A stretch of 64,000 bases of DNA, from assembly GCA_947683425.1 (NCBI GenBank), contig CANTUQ010000073.1, positions 7,164,501-7,228,500 on the forward strand, read 5' to 3'. Origin of the DNA: Excoecaria cochinchinensis (lineage: Eukaryota; Streptophyta; Magnoliopsida; Malpighiales; Euphorbiaceae). Of the stretch, positions 47,083 through 60,723 are shown one piece after another; within the stretch, counting starts at the first letter, position 1, and each line of letters begins with the position of its first letter. The notes under the pieces were generated by a model. It had not been told where the DNA came from and did not search any database. It saw only the letters and a program-made list of their open reading frames with translations. The position numbers and the translations under genes are program-made.

Positions 47083-48321
47083 ATGATCATACTCTTATAT
47101 AAGTTTCTTTCTTCACATTTAGACTTCATCATAAGCACTACTTACATTAATCTGCGAGCTAATTTGGATAACAAGCTGGAAGGTAGCAATTATTTGGATT
47201 GGATAAGGCAAGTGAGAATTGTTCTTAGGGCCGAAAAGATCCATTATGTGTTGGATAGTGATCCACCACTACTTCCATCTGAAGATGCCTCTGATGAGAT
47301 CAAGATCATTTATCAAAAATATATGGAGGATAGTGAAGCAGCAACATGTATAATGCTTGGTGCTATGTCCTTTGAGCTTCAGATACAACATGAACAGATA
47401 GATGCTAGAACCATCATTCTACACTTAAAGGAGCTTTATGCTACTCAAGCTAGAAGCGAGCAATATGAGATTGCTAAAGCTCTTTTTAGTTGTAAGATGG
47501 TGGAAGGTACCTCAGCTGCTGCTCATACATTTAAGATGTATGGGTACATAGAGCACTTAGGTAGGCTCGGCTATGTAATGGATAATGATCTATACATAGA
47601 TCTAATCTTATTCTCATTAGCTTCAAGTTTTGCACCTTTTTTTCTTAACTTCAACATGAACAAGATTAAGGTTTCTATACTTGAGATTATTAATTTGCTT
47701 AAGATAGCTGATGGATCACTTCAGACGGATCTAAAGTTAGTCATGGTTGTCTCTTCTACTAATAAGGGCAAGAAGCAGAAGAAAAAAGCAACCAAAGCGC
47801 AACCCAAGCATGGTGGTATATTCAAGAAAAAGGCTGCCAAAAAGGAGAAGAATCCTAAAGGGACTTGCTTCTATTATGGAAAGGATGGCCACTGGAAGAG
47901 AAACTGCAAGGTCTACTTAGATTCTCTAAAGGAGAAGAAGCAGGCTGAGGTTTCAACTCCAGGTATTCATATGGTTGAAATCAATACTTATTCTATTACT
48001 ACTAAGAAATCTTGGGTATTAGATACCGGATGTAGATCTCACTTATGTAATGATCTGCAGGGTCTTAGAAGCAGTAGAAGAATCGAAAAGGCAGAGATAT
48101 GTCTGGAATTAGCCACTGGGCAGAACATCTCTACACAAGTTGTGGGGACTTATCACTTGCCTCTTTTGAGTGGATTAATACTAGAGCTTAAAAACTATTA
48201 TTATGTTCTAGTTTTATCTAGAAGTATTATTTCTGTCGGTTGTTTGTTGAACGATTATGATATTTCTTTAAATAAGGACAAGAGTTATTCCATTTATAAG
48301 AACAATATATTTTTATGTTAA
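47083..48321 (+). pseudogene. Copia gag-protease
   Basis: A 412-codon open frame. The gag domain begins LDNKLEGSNYLDWIRQVR (from about 47,163); the true start is probably near there rather than at the distal Met. The zinc knuckle reads CFYYGKDGHWKRNC (about 47,866), with the second Cys replaced by Tyr. A K-rich linker precedes it. The protease follows with LDTGCRSHL (about 48,020), the DTG active site kept. The frame ends at 48,321, ahead of integrase. The missing Cys would impair RNA binding. Confidence 0.88.
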
Positions 48322-49224
48322 TGCAATTATTGAGAATGGCTTATTTGTTCTTAATTTAAATAAAGAAGTTCATAATATGAATACCAAGAGAATAAAACAA
48401 GATAATCTTAATACCTTATATTTATGGAATTGTCATTTAGGCCATATAAATGAGAAACGCATGACCAAATTACACAAGTATGGTAATTTGGGATTATTTA
48501 ATTATGAATTATTTGATACATGTGAGTCTTGCTTATTAGGCAAAATGACTAAATTAGTACTGGTAAAGGATACGATCAAGTGCAACATTGGAACTAATAG
48601 CTTCTAATGTATATGGTCCAATGAATTCACATGCCACAGGAGGTTATTCCTATTTCATAACTTTCATAGATGATAACTCCAGATATGGATGTATCTATCT
48701 AATGAAGTACAAATCTGAAGCTTTTGGAAAGTTCAAAGAGTTTAAAAGTGAAGTAGAGAAATAACTTGGTAAAAGTATTAAAACACTTAGAACAGATCAA
48801 AGTGGAGAATACTTAAGCCAAGAGTTTCAAGTTTATCTTAGAGATAATGGGATATTATCTCAATGGACTCCACCATATACACCACAACATAATGGTGTAT
48901 CTGAGAGGAGGAATCAAACACTATTAGATATGGTTCGATCTATGATGAGCCTAGCAGACTTGCCCAAGTATTTTTGGGGTTATGCACTGGAAACTGTTGT
49001 TTATGCCTTAAACAGAGTTCCAAGTAAATCGGTTGATGTTACCCCATATGAGATGTGGAATTACAAGAAACCTATACTTTCTCATATGAAGGTATGGGGT
49101 TGTCCTGCTTATGTGAAGAGGACAATGTCAGAAAAGCTATATGCTAAGTCCAACAAATGTTTATTTGTGGGGTATCCAAGAGAAACAATTGGATATTAGT
49201 TCTATCATCCCTTGGAACAAAAGG
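48322..49224 (+). pseudogene. Copia integrase (frameshifts and stops)
   Basis: The zinc-binding part reads LWNCHLGHINEKRM and CESCLLGKMTK (48,430-48,550). The core continues after a frame change near 48,600 (FITFIDDNSRYG, TLRTDQSGEYLS, NGVSERRNQTLL), keeping D, D and E of the catalytic triad, followed by KVWGCPAYVKR and FVGYP. A TAA lies near 48,763 and a TAG at 49,197. The 4.3-kb LTR-like element interrupts it at 49,225; reading resumes at 53,571. Confidence 0.88.
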
Positions 49225-49294
49225 TGTAATAACCCGAAATATACCCTAGACGAATTTATAGATGTCTAGGGATATTGGTGATCCAAAAGATATA

Positions 49295-50027
49295 GGGCTA
49301 GTTTGGCAAAACTTATGAAAACAGTTTTTTCAATTGAAAAAAGTTGTATTCCAAAAATCTGTATGTCGAAAAGTAGGTAACTGTTTGGTAAATAAAATTC
49401 AAAATAACTTATAAAATTAAAAACAGTTGTCAACTGTTTGGTAAATGATATGATTAAAAATGACTTTTTAGAATAAAAAAATAAAAAATGATATATATAA
49501 ATTTTAATATATTATATTTAAAATCTTACTAAAAAATAATAATAAAAATTCCCACTTATTTAAAATTTTTTATTTTACTAAACTATTAAAACCATATATT
49601 TTCATATATAATTAAATAAAATAAATATAACATAAAAAATTAAAAATATATATATTATTTTCTTAATTATATATATTATTTTGGATGATAAAAAAAGGGA
49701 AGAGAAAAAATAACATAATTATTTTTAACGTCAGATAATTTTGAGTGGTAGGATAAGAGAAAAAGCAAAAAAAAAATATTATAGTAAATATAATTGTCAT
49801 TATGAAATAAAATAAGGGATATTTTTGTCTAAAAAAATATTAAATCTGCTGCCCTTAAAAGCTGAAAATCAGTTTTTCTGAAATGCTTCAATTTCTAGCT
49901 TTTTGTAACAAAAGGTTTTTTTTCACTTTTTAGAAAATTGATTTTTCTAAAATCAGTATTTACCAAACACTTATTTTTGTTCCATAATCAACTTTTTATC
50001 CTTTGAAAAGCTATGCCAAACGGGGCC
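49295..50027. mobile_element. MITE with GGGCYMGTTTGGCA termini
   Basis: The left end gggctagtttggca and the complement of the right end ggccccgtttggca form imperfect terminal inverted repeats. The adjoining triplets are both ata. It is 733 bp, AT-rich, without coding. The superfamily is left open. Confidence 0.65.
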
Positions 50028-51539
50028 ATAATTTGATGATAGAAGTGATTAAGAAGGAAAAAGGATACGATCGGGATTAAGAAAAAAGTGAGCCAAGGGT
50101 AATTTGTTCATTTTGCATACAAGGATTTAATTGAATGGAATAAGTAACTATGAGGGCTAATTTATGAGAATAGATTAGTGTTATACCAAATTTATGTAAG
50201 TTGTAGTGTCGGGCATGCCGAAAAGATGAATTCGGTATTAAAGTAAAAGTTTTGGCGAGTGCGGCCAATTATAAATTTGTGAGGTATGAATTTAGGATTT
50301 AATTGAATAAGTAAGGATTTATTATATGGGCTAATGTTTTAAATAGATAAGTTGTATGCCAATTGAAGGAAAGGAAGAAGGATGAGGGATTAAAAGAGAG
50401 ATTTGACATAAAAATCTAAAATGGACTAATAATAATGTGACACTTGGCATTAAGGATAATATTGAATTGATGGAGTATAAAAGAAGAGAGAGGGGCGGTT
50501 TGAAGGGCAAAACAGAAAAGGGGAAGTCTTCTTTTTCTTTTTCTGCCTCCTCCAACGCCATTTGCTCTCTCTTTCCAAGTTCAAGCCATAATATTTGAAT
50601 GGTGGACTCTTCAAATTTTAAGTATTTTTGAAGGAGAAATGGTATGGAAAGGTAAGGGATAAGTCTTTTATACTTTTGATTTCTTCTTAAAGATTTAAAT
50701 TTCTAATTAGTGTTATGTGTGGGTTTTGATGAGGATTTGAGATGGTAATGACCATGAAAGAGTGGGAAAGCAAGAAAGAAAGCACAAGTAGAGATGAAGG
50801 AGCCATCAAATGAGGTTTGGGAATTTATGTTATTTTGTACATTTGATACTAAATTACATAATTTTATATGTTTATGGATGGTATTTGTGGATTGGAGTTT
50901 ATAGGTATTGGTTGTTATGGTGGAAATGTTTAAATTGTGCAGATGAGATGTTAAAAGAAAATTCTGTTCAGCCCTTGTCAGACCTTTGGGGACTGTTTTA
51001 TGTATAAGTTGAGTTCTCAAACTCCAAATGATGTGACTCTAGATCCATTAGAACCACCACATCTATAACTACAAAAGTCTTATAAATGACTATGAGCGAA
51101 TTCCAGCTCTAAGACCCTCAAAAGTGGCCAAAATAGAAGGGTTTCTATTTTGGTCGTGTGACTGGAACCAGTTTTATCTTTGGTGTTGTCTAACCCTAGT
51201 TCGATTTTTAAGCTATAATTCGACCTAAGAATCTCCAAATTGGGTGAATATAGTGGCATATGAACCCTAAGACACATATCTATATATGTCTATAAGAGGT
51301 GAAGATCTAATTTTTGCTCTAAGTGTTCTGAAATTAATCAAAACAGAAGTGTATCTGTTCTGTTTTGGTATAGGGAATAGTTTGGTTTGTTTAACTCATA
51401 ATTAAAGATATATAAATTCAAATGTCATGAAATTTTTCCTATTAGAAATATAACACCTTGGGGAACATTTTCTAAAAAGATATCTTCTCTTAAAAATGAG
51501 GTTTTCATTTTGGTTATGGTTGTACAAGTTGGGAGTGGA

Positions 51540-51965
51540 GAAATAATCTCCCTATGAGTTCGGTTTCCCTATGTGTATTAGCTCTCCCTAAGAGTTCTCC
51601 CTAGGAGCTCTCCCTATGAGTTCGGTTTGCCTATGTGTATTAGCTCTCCTTAGGAGTTCTCCCTAAGAGCTCTCCTAATGAGTTCGGTTTGACTATGTGT
51701 ATCAGCTCTCCCTATGAGTTCGATTTGCCTATGTGTATCAGCTCTCCTGAGGAGCTCTCCCAATGAGTTCGGTTTGCCTATATGTATTAGCTCTCCCTAG
51801 GAGCTCTCTCTATGAGTTCGATTTGCCTATGTGTATCAGCTCTCCCTAGGAGCTCTCAATGAGTTCGGTTTGCCTATGTGTGTCAGCTCTCCCTAAGAGT
51901 TCTCCTTAGGAGCTCTACCTATGAGTTCGGTTTGCCTATGTGTATTAGCTCTCCCTAGGAGCTAG
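51540..51965 (+). repeat. Tandem repeat array, unit about 35-65 bp
   Basis: About eight copies of gagttcgrtttgcctatgtg alternate with variable numbers of agctctccctaggagc blocks, so the period varies. The ccctaggag core is itself partly palindromic. It lies inside the LTR-like element. Confidence 0.9.
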
Positions 51966-53570
51966 GTTCATCTGTTTATTCAACATGTTCTTAAGTTTAT
52001 TTTGTGCTAATTTGAATTGATTAATGATATGCATACTCAATAATATGAGAAATAATAAAGGAATGACATTTAAATAGTAAGAATGCATATAATTTGTATA
52101 AGATTGAATGTGGATTTCTTTGGCATCGAATTACGTGTATATGGGAATTATTAAAAATGTAATGGGACTACAAATGAAATAAATGGTATACATAGAAACT
52201 GATATTACGATTGTAATTGGGGAGACACCCAAATATTCTAATAATTGATTTTATGTTAATACGACATAAATTAAAAGTATATGTATAATGAATACAAATA
52301 AGTTGTGTTAAAATTTAATGAGTACAATATCAATATGAATTTATGTATAGCCTGCAATAGTTGAGTCATGGATAGATAGGTATGCCTATAGAGTTCTGTT
52401 AGCTGCAGCGCTAATGTGTTCTGGACCCTGATCAGGTCCCCGTTTGGGTCCTCGTGATTCTCAATGTGTTTGAATCTTGTTTAAGATCCCTTAATGTGAA
52501 AATATTTTTGAATGAAAAGGAAAGAAATTGCTTTTGTTTGTACCTACGGGTACCAATGTGTTCACTCGTTATCCACCCTCTTGACTTAGCAGGCAATAAT
52601 TGAACAAAGTACTATGAATCAAATAATAAGTTATGAATTGATAAGTGTATGTCACGACTGTAGGAAAGTACGAGCATAACCATTTGATATGAATGTGAAC
52701 ATATTGTTTATTATGGCTTACATGCTATCTGAACTAGTGCTTTATGCACTTATGAGTTCTTGGATCTTATACGAATCCCTATATGAAAATGTGGCAGTAG
52801 CTTCAGGTACCTATGAGTTTCAATTTGTTATTCTCTTTGGAATGTAAACCTGAATGAATAACAGGAGAGTAAGGAATTTATTTGAAGTAAAAATGGTTAA
52901 ACAAAGTAATTATATGTGAGGCATGAGAATTATGAGTAGTGGAACATGTAAAGCATACATTAATTAAAATTGTCACTCTATTTGACTATGTTGATGAATA
53001 CGATAAATATATTTCATTTATGATCAATTTTATACAACGATCAAATGTAATCATTAAGCGTACTTATAACATGTATTTATATACATATGAATTTGTATTG
53101 GATATTTATTGCGTGTATGGACTGACAACCACTGTGAGTGGTCGTCCATATTATGTGTTTTCCCCACTTAGCCTTTGCGCTTAGCATGAGTGTTTGTTCG
53201 TGCAGCTTAAGGAGATAGAAGTATCGTCCGGGCATTCCGCAGTAGTCTTGGCCAACGAGTTTATAATAGTTTGTTAGACAAAGTATAAATTTGATATTTG
53301 TAATGATATTATCTAGTGTATGTAACTAGTAATTGGTATGTAATAATCGATGGATTGTGATATGATTATATCAAGTAGTGTTATGCAAGAGATGTATGTA
53401 TATATGATTGAGTATGCAATTTGTATCAAAATTAATTTAATTTAAAGAAATTTTATTATTCTGTTTTCTATTATTACTAAGTTTGTGTCTCCGTCTAGTA
53501 GCACCCTCCATTCATATTACACTGTCTTCGATTTCTTTCAGCATGCTATGTATGGGTTTGGTGTGTTACA

Positions 53571-54130
53571 TTAGGTGTTTGTTTCAAGGCAAGCTTTCTT
53601 GTTAGAAAGAGAGTTCCTTCTAAGAGAGGATAGTGGGAGTATAATAGAACTTAGTGAAGTTCAAGACCCACAAAATGAAGCAGATCAACCGGTTGAACCC
53701 GAAACTGAATCTCAAAATGATGAGATTACAGTTGAACCTGAAAATACACAAGTTCTTAGAAAATCTACTAGGATACGTTCTATCCCACCGAGATATCAAT
53801 TTCTCGTGGACTCAGATAAGAATGTAACTGTAGTAGAGGACAGTGAGCCTACAAGCTATCAAGAAGTTCTAAATAGTTCAGAACGTGAATTGTGGCTTAA
53901 GGCTATGTAGTCCGAAATGGACTCCATGTATGAGAACAAACTATGGACTTTGACTCAACCACCTGAAGGGATAAAACCCATAGGATACAAACGGGTCTTC
54001 AAGAAGAAGACTGACATAGAAGGTAATGTAGTTACTTATAAGGCTTGTTTGGTAGCTAAAGGTTATCGTCAAAGAGAAGGTATTGACTTTGATGAAACTT
54101 TTTCTCCAGTAACGATGCTTAAGTCTATTA
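53571..54130 (+). pseudogene. Copia RT, N-terminal part
   Basis: From 53,575 the frame reads the acidic linker, then STRIRSIPPRYQFL, the conserved WLKAM (53,890-53,908), a TAG at 53,908 where copia elements usually have Gln, then MDSMYENKLWTL, KTDIEGNVVTYKA, VAKGYRQREGIDFDETF and SPVTMLKSI. The CACTA transposon follows at 54,131, and the RT resumes at 62,092. Confidence 0.9.
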
Positions 54131-54149
54131 CACTACAAGAAAATAAATA

Positions 54150-54420
54150 TTTCCCGACGGAAATTACCGACGAAAAATATGTAATTTCCGTCGGGAAATG
54201 AAAATGCCGACGGAATATGATTCCTTCGGCAAAGAAGTCGTAGGGAAATATTCCCGATGGAATTATTTTCGTCGAGAAATTTCCCGACGGAATATCGCTT
54301 TCCGTCGGGAATATTTCCAGATGGAATATGTCATTCCGTCGAGAATATTTCTCGATGAAATATCGCTTTCCGTCGGGAAATTTCCCGACGAAATTTGGCT
54401 TTTCGTCGGGAAATTGAAAA
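54150..54420. repeat. Left subterminal repeats of the CACTA element (cccgacgg type)
   Basis: Many direct and inverted copies of tttcccgacggaa. The transposon's TnpA-like protein would be expected to bind here. The core is cccgacgg, whereas the right end uses agcgacgg. Confidence 0.85.
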
Positions 54421-54633
54421 AAAAACTTAATACTACAAATTAAAAAAAAAAATTTAATGCAAATATAACCTGTAAAATTAATTGCAAAATAATGAAAAAA
54501 TAAAGATAATATCTAAATTTGAATATCCAATAATAGTCGAATTTAATAATTATGTTAGTTATAAAGTAAGTAAGTATGTAATAACATAATATCAATAACA
54601 TGATATCCATATATGTTTAGTACAAAATCATAA

Positions 54634-56359
54634 CTAAGCTGATGGCGGCGGCGGCGGCGGAGAAGTACAATCAGACTGCTGCGATGACGAAGCGACCATA
54701 CCCTTCAAATTTTCCATCTCATTGTGTAGCTCAGATATGAAGTCGAGAGATTGTCGCCATCGAGGCTCTGAGTCTTGCCACTGAGCTTCTGAGTCTTGCC
54801 ATCAAGCCTGTGACTGTTGCAATTTAGATTTCAGCTCAGTTACAGTATTTTGAAGTTCAAGTACTTCCCTGGATGCAGACCGTCTATGAGATGCGCCAGT
54901 ACTTGAACTAGAGGAATGCGAGTAACAGGATTTGGCCAAAGAACCTAAGTCAAATACCCGTCCTCGCTGGTCTCTACCACTAGCCATTTCATAATAGATT
55001 TGATTCGCATCAACATTATCGGAAGTCTGTGAGCGTTGCTGAATTGCCTCTTGAACTTGTTCCTATCGTAGGACAAATGTTTTACAATAAGTAACGATTA
55101 ATAATAACTAATATTTAAAATTTGTAAAATATAGTAATATGGACTTACATGTAAAACCCTTGACCGAGAATTGACGAACGTTTGACCATCATGATTTTTG
55201 GTGTGGGTGTGCAAGAATACCTCAGCGTGGGTAGCCGGTCGACCCATCGATGCTCCCTACAAACATAAAAAGAATTAAAGGCGAACCAATAACTTATTGA
55301 GTTTTCGTACAAGTTTTTACTAAAATTTCGGCAGAGTTTCCCCTATATTTGGAGCATACCTCCTGTATACAAAGACACAAAACACTTCAAATTTCGAGAC
55401 TATGCTACCATCCAACGTTCAACAACAATGCAAACTCCTCACACAAGGAACATTCCCATCCTCCTCTATGGTAATGAGATAAATTTTAGACATCATAACC
55501 ATTAATTAAAGTGGTAACAGTAATATTTTGTAATACTTACAAGTTTATTTGCATGTTCCCGATGGGACATCGATCCTCCAGTATGCAAGCATGAACTGAG
55601 TCCCTCAGGTCCTCGCCGTCTGTTACTAGAATTCCACTCTGAAATGGAAAGGGCTTCAGGCGTCATCCAATACTGTTCCCAATGTGCCCATGTATCTTCG
55701 GTCATATAGGGAGGTCGGACACAATTAGTTTTTAACAAGCACACCAAATCTTTATAACGTGCCCGCGCACGAGTCTCCCACACAGAATAAATGATGTCGT
55801 CTAATGCCGAGTCCCAATAACATTGTTTCTTATGAGACAGACAGAACAAAAACCAAAATGTAAGCAAGTGTAAAATATAATTTGTTATGTAACAAAATTT
55901 ATCATAAATTTCTTACCTTGAATTCTTCGAAATAAAAATTCTTAGTTTCCTCTGACACATTCTTCCAGGCAAACCCATTGTATTCAATTCTGTTTTTGAA
56001 AGAGGTAGTCATTTTGCGTGAGCACGTTCCCGACGGATTAAATCTAAGATACAACAATATGAATAACGTTAATACAAGTAATAACCGTCATTGAAAACAT
56101 AATGAAATGAAATATTATTCACTTACTCCTTTGCTGTGATGGTGATGTACATTCTTCCATCGGGTCCAATTGAGCCAGGCATAGGCTCTTCGGGTTGTGC
56201 CATGGGAGTGGAATTAGTAGAAAGAATGGTCGGCGATGCGTCACCTTGAGTGCTGTCATTAAGCCCATGCGATGGAGATCCTCCATCACCAATACTGTCG
56301 ACGTCATCATGCAACCTGAGACATGGAGGAATCCCTATACTTTTCTTTCGCTTAAACAT
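54634..56359 (-). pseudogene. TnpA-like (Transposase_24) gene of the CACTA element, five exons, one late stop
   Basis: The product is the accessory, DNA-binding transposition protein of CACTA elements. Minus-strand exons by splice signals: 56,359-56,127; 56,043-55,917; 55,847-55,541; 55,256-55,149; 55,062-54,634. All four junctions have GT-AG ends and keep one frame. Exon 3 holds the Transposase_24 core (YWDSALDDIIYSVWETRA, then HTGGSMSHREHANKL); exon 4 has HAEVFLHTHTK; exon 5 gives a serine-rich stretch and a coiled coil (EVLELQNTVTELKSKLQQ). A single TGA at about 54,802 (a CGA codon change is likely) cuts off the last roughly 55 residues, after which the frame stays open to TAG at 54,634. 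It may still be functional. Confidence 0.85.
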
Positions 56360-56497
56360 TTTTCAACCTATCATTATAAGAAAAATGCATATTGTCAGAT
56401 AATAGAAAATAATTATATTGTAATAAGCATATTAAATTAAAATTCAAGTTATTGCAATATTAATTGTTCTCACATGATAAGCAAGTAGGTAAACAAA

Positions 56498-59400
56498 TTA
56501 TTCGCTATCGTCACTAAGCTGTAAATCGTAATTCAAATCATCTTCATTTTTTGATATAGAAGAGGAAAATTCTGGCTCGTCATGAGATCCATTGCTAACC
56601 AAAGTTTCCTCATCATCCTCATAGTCAATGTCAACAAATTCATTGTCCGCATAGTTCAATGGTTCGTTCTCATCAAAATTCAGAGAGTTATTGATTTCAT
56701 GCAGTTCCGGTTCTTCCTCCTGAAATGCATCATTATTTTCAAAATGTTCACTTTGTCCGGCGGCTTTCCTTTCATAAATGCCTCTTGGTTTTACTTTGCA
56801 TGCTGCAAACTATTCCGATCTGTCTCGCATTACGCTTGGATAAGAGACATAATATACCTGGCCCACTTGCATTGCCAACACGAATGGTTCAAAGTTCCTC
56901 AATCTTCTACGCTGGTTGATATCAACTAAATTGTATCTTGTATGTATTTTTGTTCCAACGTTAATAGTTAGATCAAACCATTCGCACTTGAATAATACAC
57001 AACACTTTATTGGCAACGCTGGATACTCTACTTAATTTATATCAATAATTTGCCCATAATAATCCATCAACTCTCCTTGAATGCAAACCCCACAATTTAC
57101 AGTTGCTTTGTTATGACCATGACTCTGTGTATGAAATTTATATCCATTCACAAAATACACCGGGAATGATTTGACATATCGCAAAGGTCCTTTTGCAAGA
57201 TCAACGATGTACTTGTTGTCAATTGCATTTGTTGATGCCTACATATTCCAATACGCCAACATAATTTAAATCATATATTTCATATATAATTGTATGTATG
57301 GATTTGTATGTGTGAAAATCACAACTTACGTATGTCTTGAACCAATGATGAAAGTGCTTTTCGACTTCCTTGTTCACCTCATTTTCATTTTTTCAGGCAT
57401 TAGCTCGCGTATCCATTCCTCAAATAATCTAAAATTCAAAAATACAGCTTATATATTACACTATTGACATAGTAAAAATGAACAATTCAGCATATGTATT
57501 AAACCTACCTCACAAAAGGGCGAACTTCCTCGCAATTCAATAAAATGTAACAATGGGCCGCTATTAATTCATCATCTATTAGCATTTTCCTTATTGAACG
57601 GCCATGTAAACGCCCAGTATACGTAAAAATGGATAAGTTTCCATCCTGAATACTTGATTCCCCGCCATCATCATTACGTGGTACTTTTCGTTGTCTCGTG
57701 TGTATATGAGGCTCAAAATAATGCGAACAAAAAGTACTTGCTTCTTCGACCAAATAAGCGTTACATATTGAACCTTCAACTCTAGCTTTATTTTTTTACG
57801 TTTTTCTTCAAGTGAAACAAATACCTACATGATATATCTTGTTGACATTAATTAGCATACAAAGGTATAATATAATTGCAATTGAAGGTCATAGATAGTT
57901 ACCGCTCAAATGGATACATCCAACGATATTGAACAGGACCTGCGAGTTTCGTCTCATGTGCTAAATGCACGGGTAGATGCTCCATACAGTCGAAAAAGCT
58001 TGGAGGAAAAATTGCTTCAAGTTTGCACAAGATTACTGGAATTTCTAGTTCCAATCTTGCCATATCCGGCGCATTTATCTCGCATGACGTTAATGTTCTG
58101 AAGAACATACTTAGCTCTGTTATAGCTTCCCACACTTTTGTCGGCAATAACTCTCAAAATGCTATTGGGAGTGGCCTTTGCATAAAAACGTGACAATCAT
58201 GACTTTTCATACCGAACAGTTTGTACTTTCTCATGTCGACGCACCTTGCCAAGTTGGAGACATAACCATCCGAAAACTTTAGTCCTTTTAACCAATCACA
58301 CAATACTTCCTTTTGTTTTTTGTCCAAAGTGTAGCATGCTTTGGGATATTTTTCGTTAAAGTAATCTTTATCTAACTCAGGCCTTCTACATAACAACTTT
58401 AAATCGGCTTGTGATTTAGCATTGTCCTTGGTCTTCCCTTCTATATTCATAATGGTGTTGAACACATTATCAAAAATATTTTTTTCTATGTGCATCACAT
58501 CCAGATTATGTTGTAATAAATTAGTCTTCCAATATGGCAAATCCCAAAAAATGCTTCTTTTCCTCCAGCCAAAGTTTTTGTTGATTCTTCCATTAACTTC
58601 ATCAGCATCAAGTTCTGTTACCTTCAGTAAACCCAACTCATCAATGTCTTATAAAATTTGCTCACTGTCTCTCATAACCGGAGGACTAGCAAGTACAACT
58701 TTATTCTTAATAAATTTGTTCTTGTTCCGTCGGAACGGGTGGTCAGGTGGGAGGAATTTCCTATGGTTATTAAACCAAGAAGTTTTGCACCCATGTTGAA
58801 GATAAAACGCATCTGAATCATCGCCACAGTAAGGACATGCTAGTTTTCCAGCCATGCTCCAAGCCGACAATATAGCATAGGCGGGAAAGTCACTGACCGT
58901 CCATATTAAAGCTGCTTTCATCATGAAATTCTATTTAAGTGATGCATCATATGTTTCAACACCGACATCCCAAAGCTGGTGTAACTCATTAATCAATGGC
59001 TGTAAGTATACATCAATTTTGTGCTTCGGATTTCTAGGTTCTGGAATAATAACTGTCAAAAACATATATACCTCATTCATAGACATCCACGGAGGCAAAT
59101 TATAAGGAGTAATTATGATTGGCCATGACGAATATTGTTGCCCTGATTGACCAAAAGGTTGAAACTCGTCAGTGCTCAAACACAGCCGAACATTTCGAGA
59201 TTTAGCAGCAAAATTAGGATGGGTGTTATTAAAATGTTTCCATGCAACTGCATCTGATGGATGGCTCATTATTCTACTTGTACTTTTGTGCTCATCATGC
59301 CATCTCATATGAGGTACAGTAACTTCGGATGCATATATTCTTTGAAGCCTGGGAGTCAACGAAAAAAAATACATACGTTTCCAAGGTACCAATTTCTGCT

Positions 59401-60214
59401 GATTACCGACACTTTTAGATTTGTACCTAGGTTGACCACAAAATTTGCACTCTTGTAAATTGACGTCATCCCTGCAAAACAACATATATCCCAACCGGCA
59501 ACAGTCGATTTTCTCAACAGGCAAACCTAAACCACTAATTAGTTTCTTCACATTGTACAAATTATCAACCATTTTATGCTCAGGAGGCAATGATTCATTG
59601 TACCAAGCAAGAATTTGGTCAAAACTTCGATCCGAAATATGGCCTTCGAATTTTATATTCAATATCCGAGCTACAGAAGATAACTGAGTCATGTTGTTAC
59701 AGCCTGGCCATAACTCCTGATCTGCTGAATTTAGCAAATCGTAAAATTTTGTTGCATTTTCATTCAGTTCTTCCATCATTGGTGTACTTTCCCTAAAATC
59801 ATGGCCCGCTGCATCATAAACCATTTGGACGTATGGATTATCATTCACCCCTACATCATCGGCTCGAAATTCCCCACCTCTTTCAAATGCACCCTCAGTT
59901 GTTGACATGTTACCCACGTTTCCCATCGAGGTACTGCAAATTGATGGTTCTCCGTGTCGTGTCCACTCAAAATAATTTTGAACAAATCCCTTTCTTAACA
60001 GGTGAAAATATACTTCATCAACTGGAAGATAACTAAGGTGTTGGCACTTTTTGCATGGACATCTTATTTTAGCCCCGTCCATATGTGCAGGTTGAGAATT
60101 GGCGTATGCAATAAATGACTGAACCCCTTCCACATATTTGGGATTAATGTAACCATCCTTTGTTTTTCGTTTATACATCCAAGATCTATCTATGTTACTC
60201 ATAATTAATTTCAA
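56498..60214 (-). pseudogene. TNP2-type transposase gene of the CACTA element (four exons, several stops)
   Basis: This is the catalytic transposase that cuts at the termini. Exon 1 (60,214, or more likely Met at 60,202, to 57,903) begins with the transposase-associated domain (DRSWMYKRK; CPCKKCQHL). The TNP2 domain follows (LPVEKIDCCRLGYMLF, CLSTDEFQPFG, SSWPIIITPYNLPPWM, WTVSDFPAYAILSAWS, ACPYC) and then DUF4218 (HLPVHLAHETKLAGPVQYRWMYPFER). Later exons are about 57,824-57,509, 57,428-57,330 and 57,238-56,498, the last with DUF4216 (FEPFVLAMQVGQVYYV) and an acidic tail. Stops lie at about 58,928 (TAG), 58,646 (TAA), 58,151 (TGA) and 57,032; frameshifts near 57,795 and 57,390. Non-functional as it stands. 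Confidence 0.92.
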
Positions 60215-60650
60215 AATTGTTACATGAACAAGGAGACATCTAAATTAGAATTATAAAATTCTAATTCCCAAAAAAAAAAATTAATATATTAGACAATAAT
60301 GCTACAAACTCAAAATATAACTACTTTTATGAAAATGACATGATTAATTGCGACAATTGCTAGTCATTTAAACAATAATTAGACGGATTATTATGCTAAA
60401 AACAAAAAAAAAATACAAATTATCATATTACAGTCAATAACCTAGATAATAATACTAATTAAAAAAATAACTTTACAAGAATATTATACTCAACAACCTA
60501 TATTATAATAATTATAAAAGTAATAATAATATTAATTTTTTAATTATATCAAATTAAAATGAGTTTAGTTCACAGAATAAAAATGAGTATAAATCAATTT
60601 ATTATTTTAATTATATTTCAGAATCCACAATTCGACCAAAAAAGGGAAAC

Positions 60651-60723
<73 letters not shown>

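Larger units (their letters stand above)
49225..53570 (+). mobile_element. LTR-like element (4.3 kb) inserted in the copia integrase/RT linker
   Basis: It begins tgtaataaccc and ends ggtgtgttaca. The flanking pentamers aaagg and ttagg agree in three positions; the last three bases agg are certainly duplicated target. No protein domain is present. It contains a MITE (49,295-50,027) and a tandem array (51,540-51,965). It is related in reverse to the element at 30,451-36,835, and its right end to 40,553-40,804. Probably a solo LTR. Confidence 0.68.

Noticed and set aside
58154..58799. Plus-strand frame 58,422-58,799
   Set aside because: It is the antisense shadow of the TNP2 domain on the minus strand.
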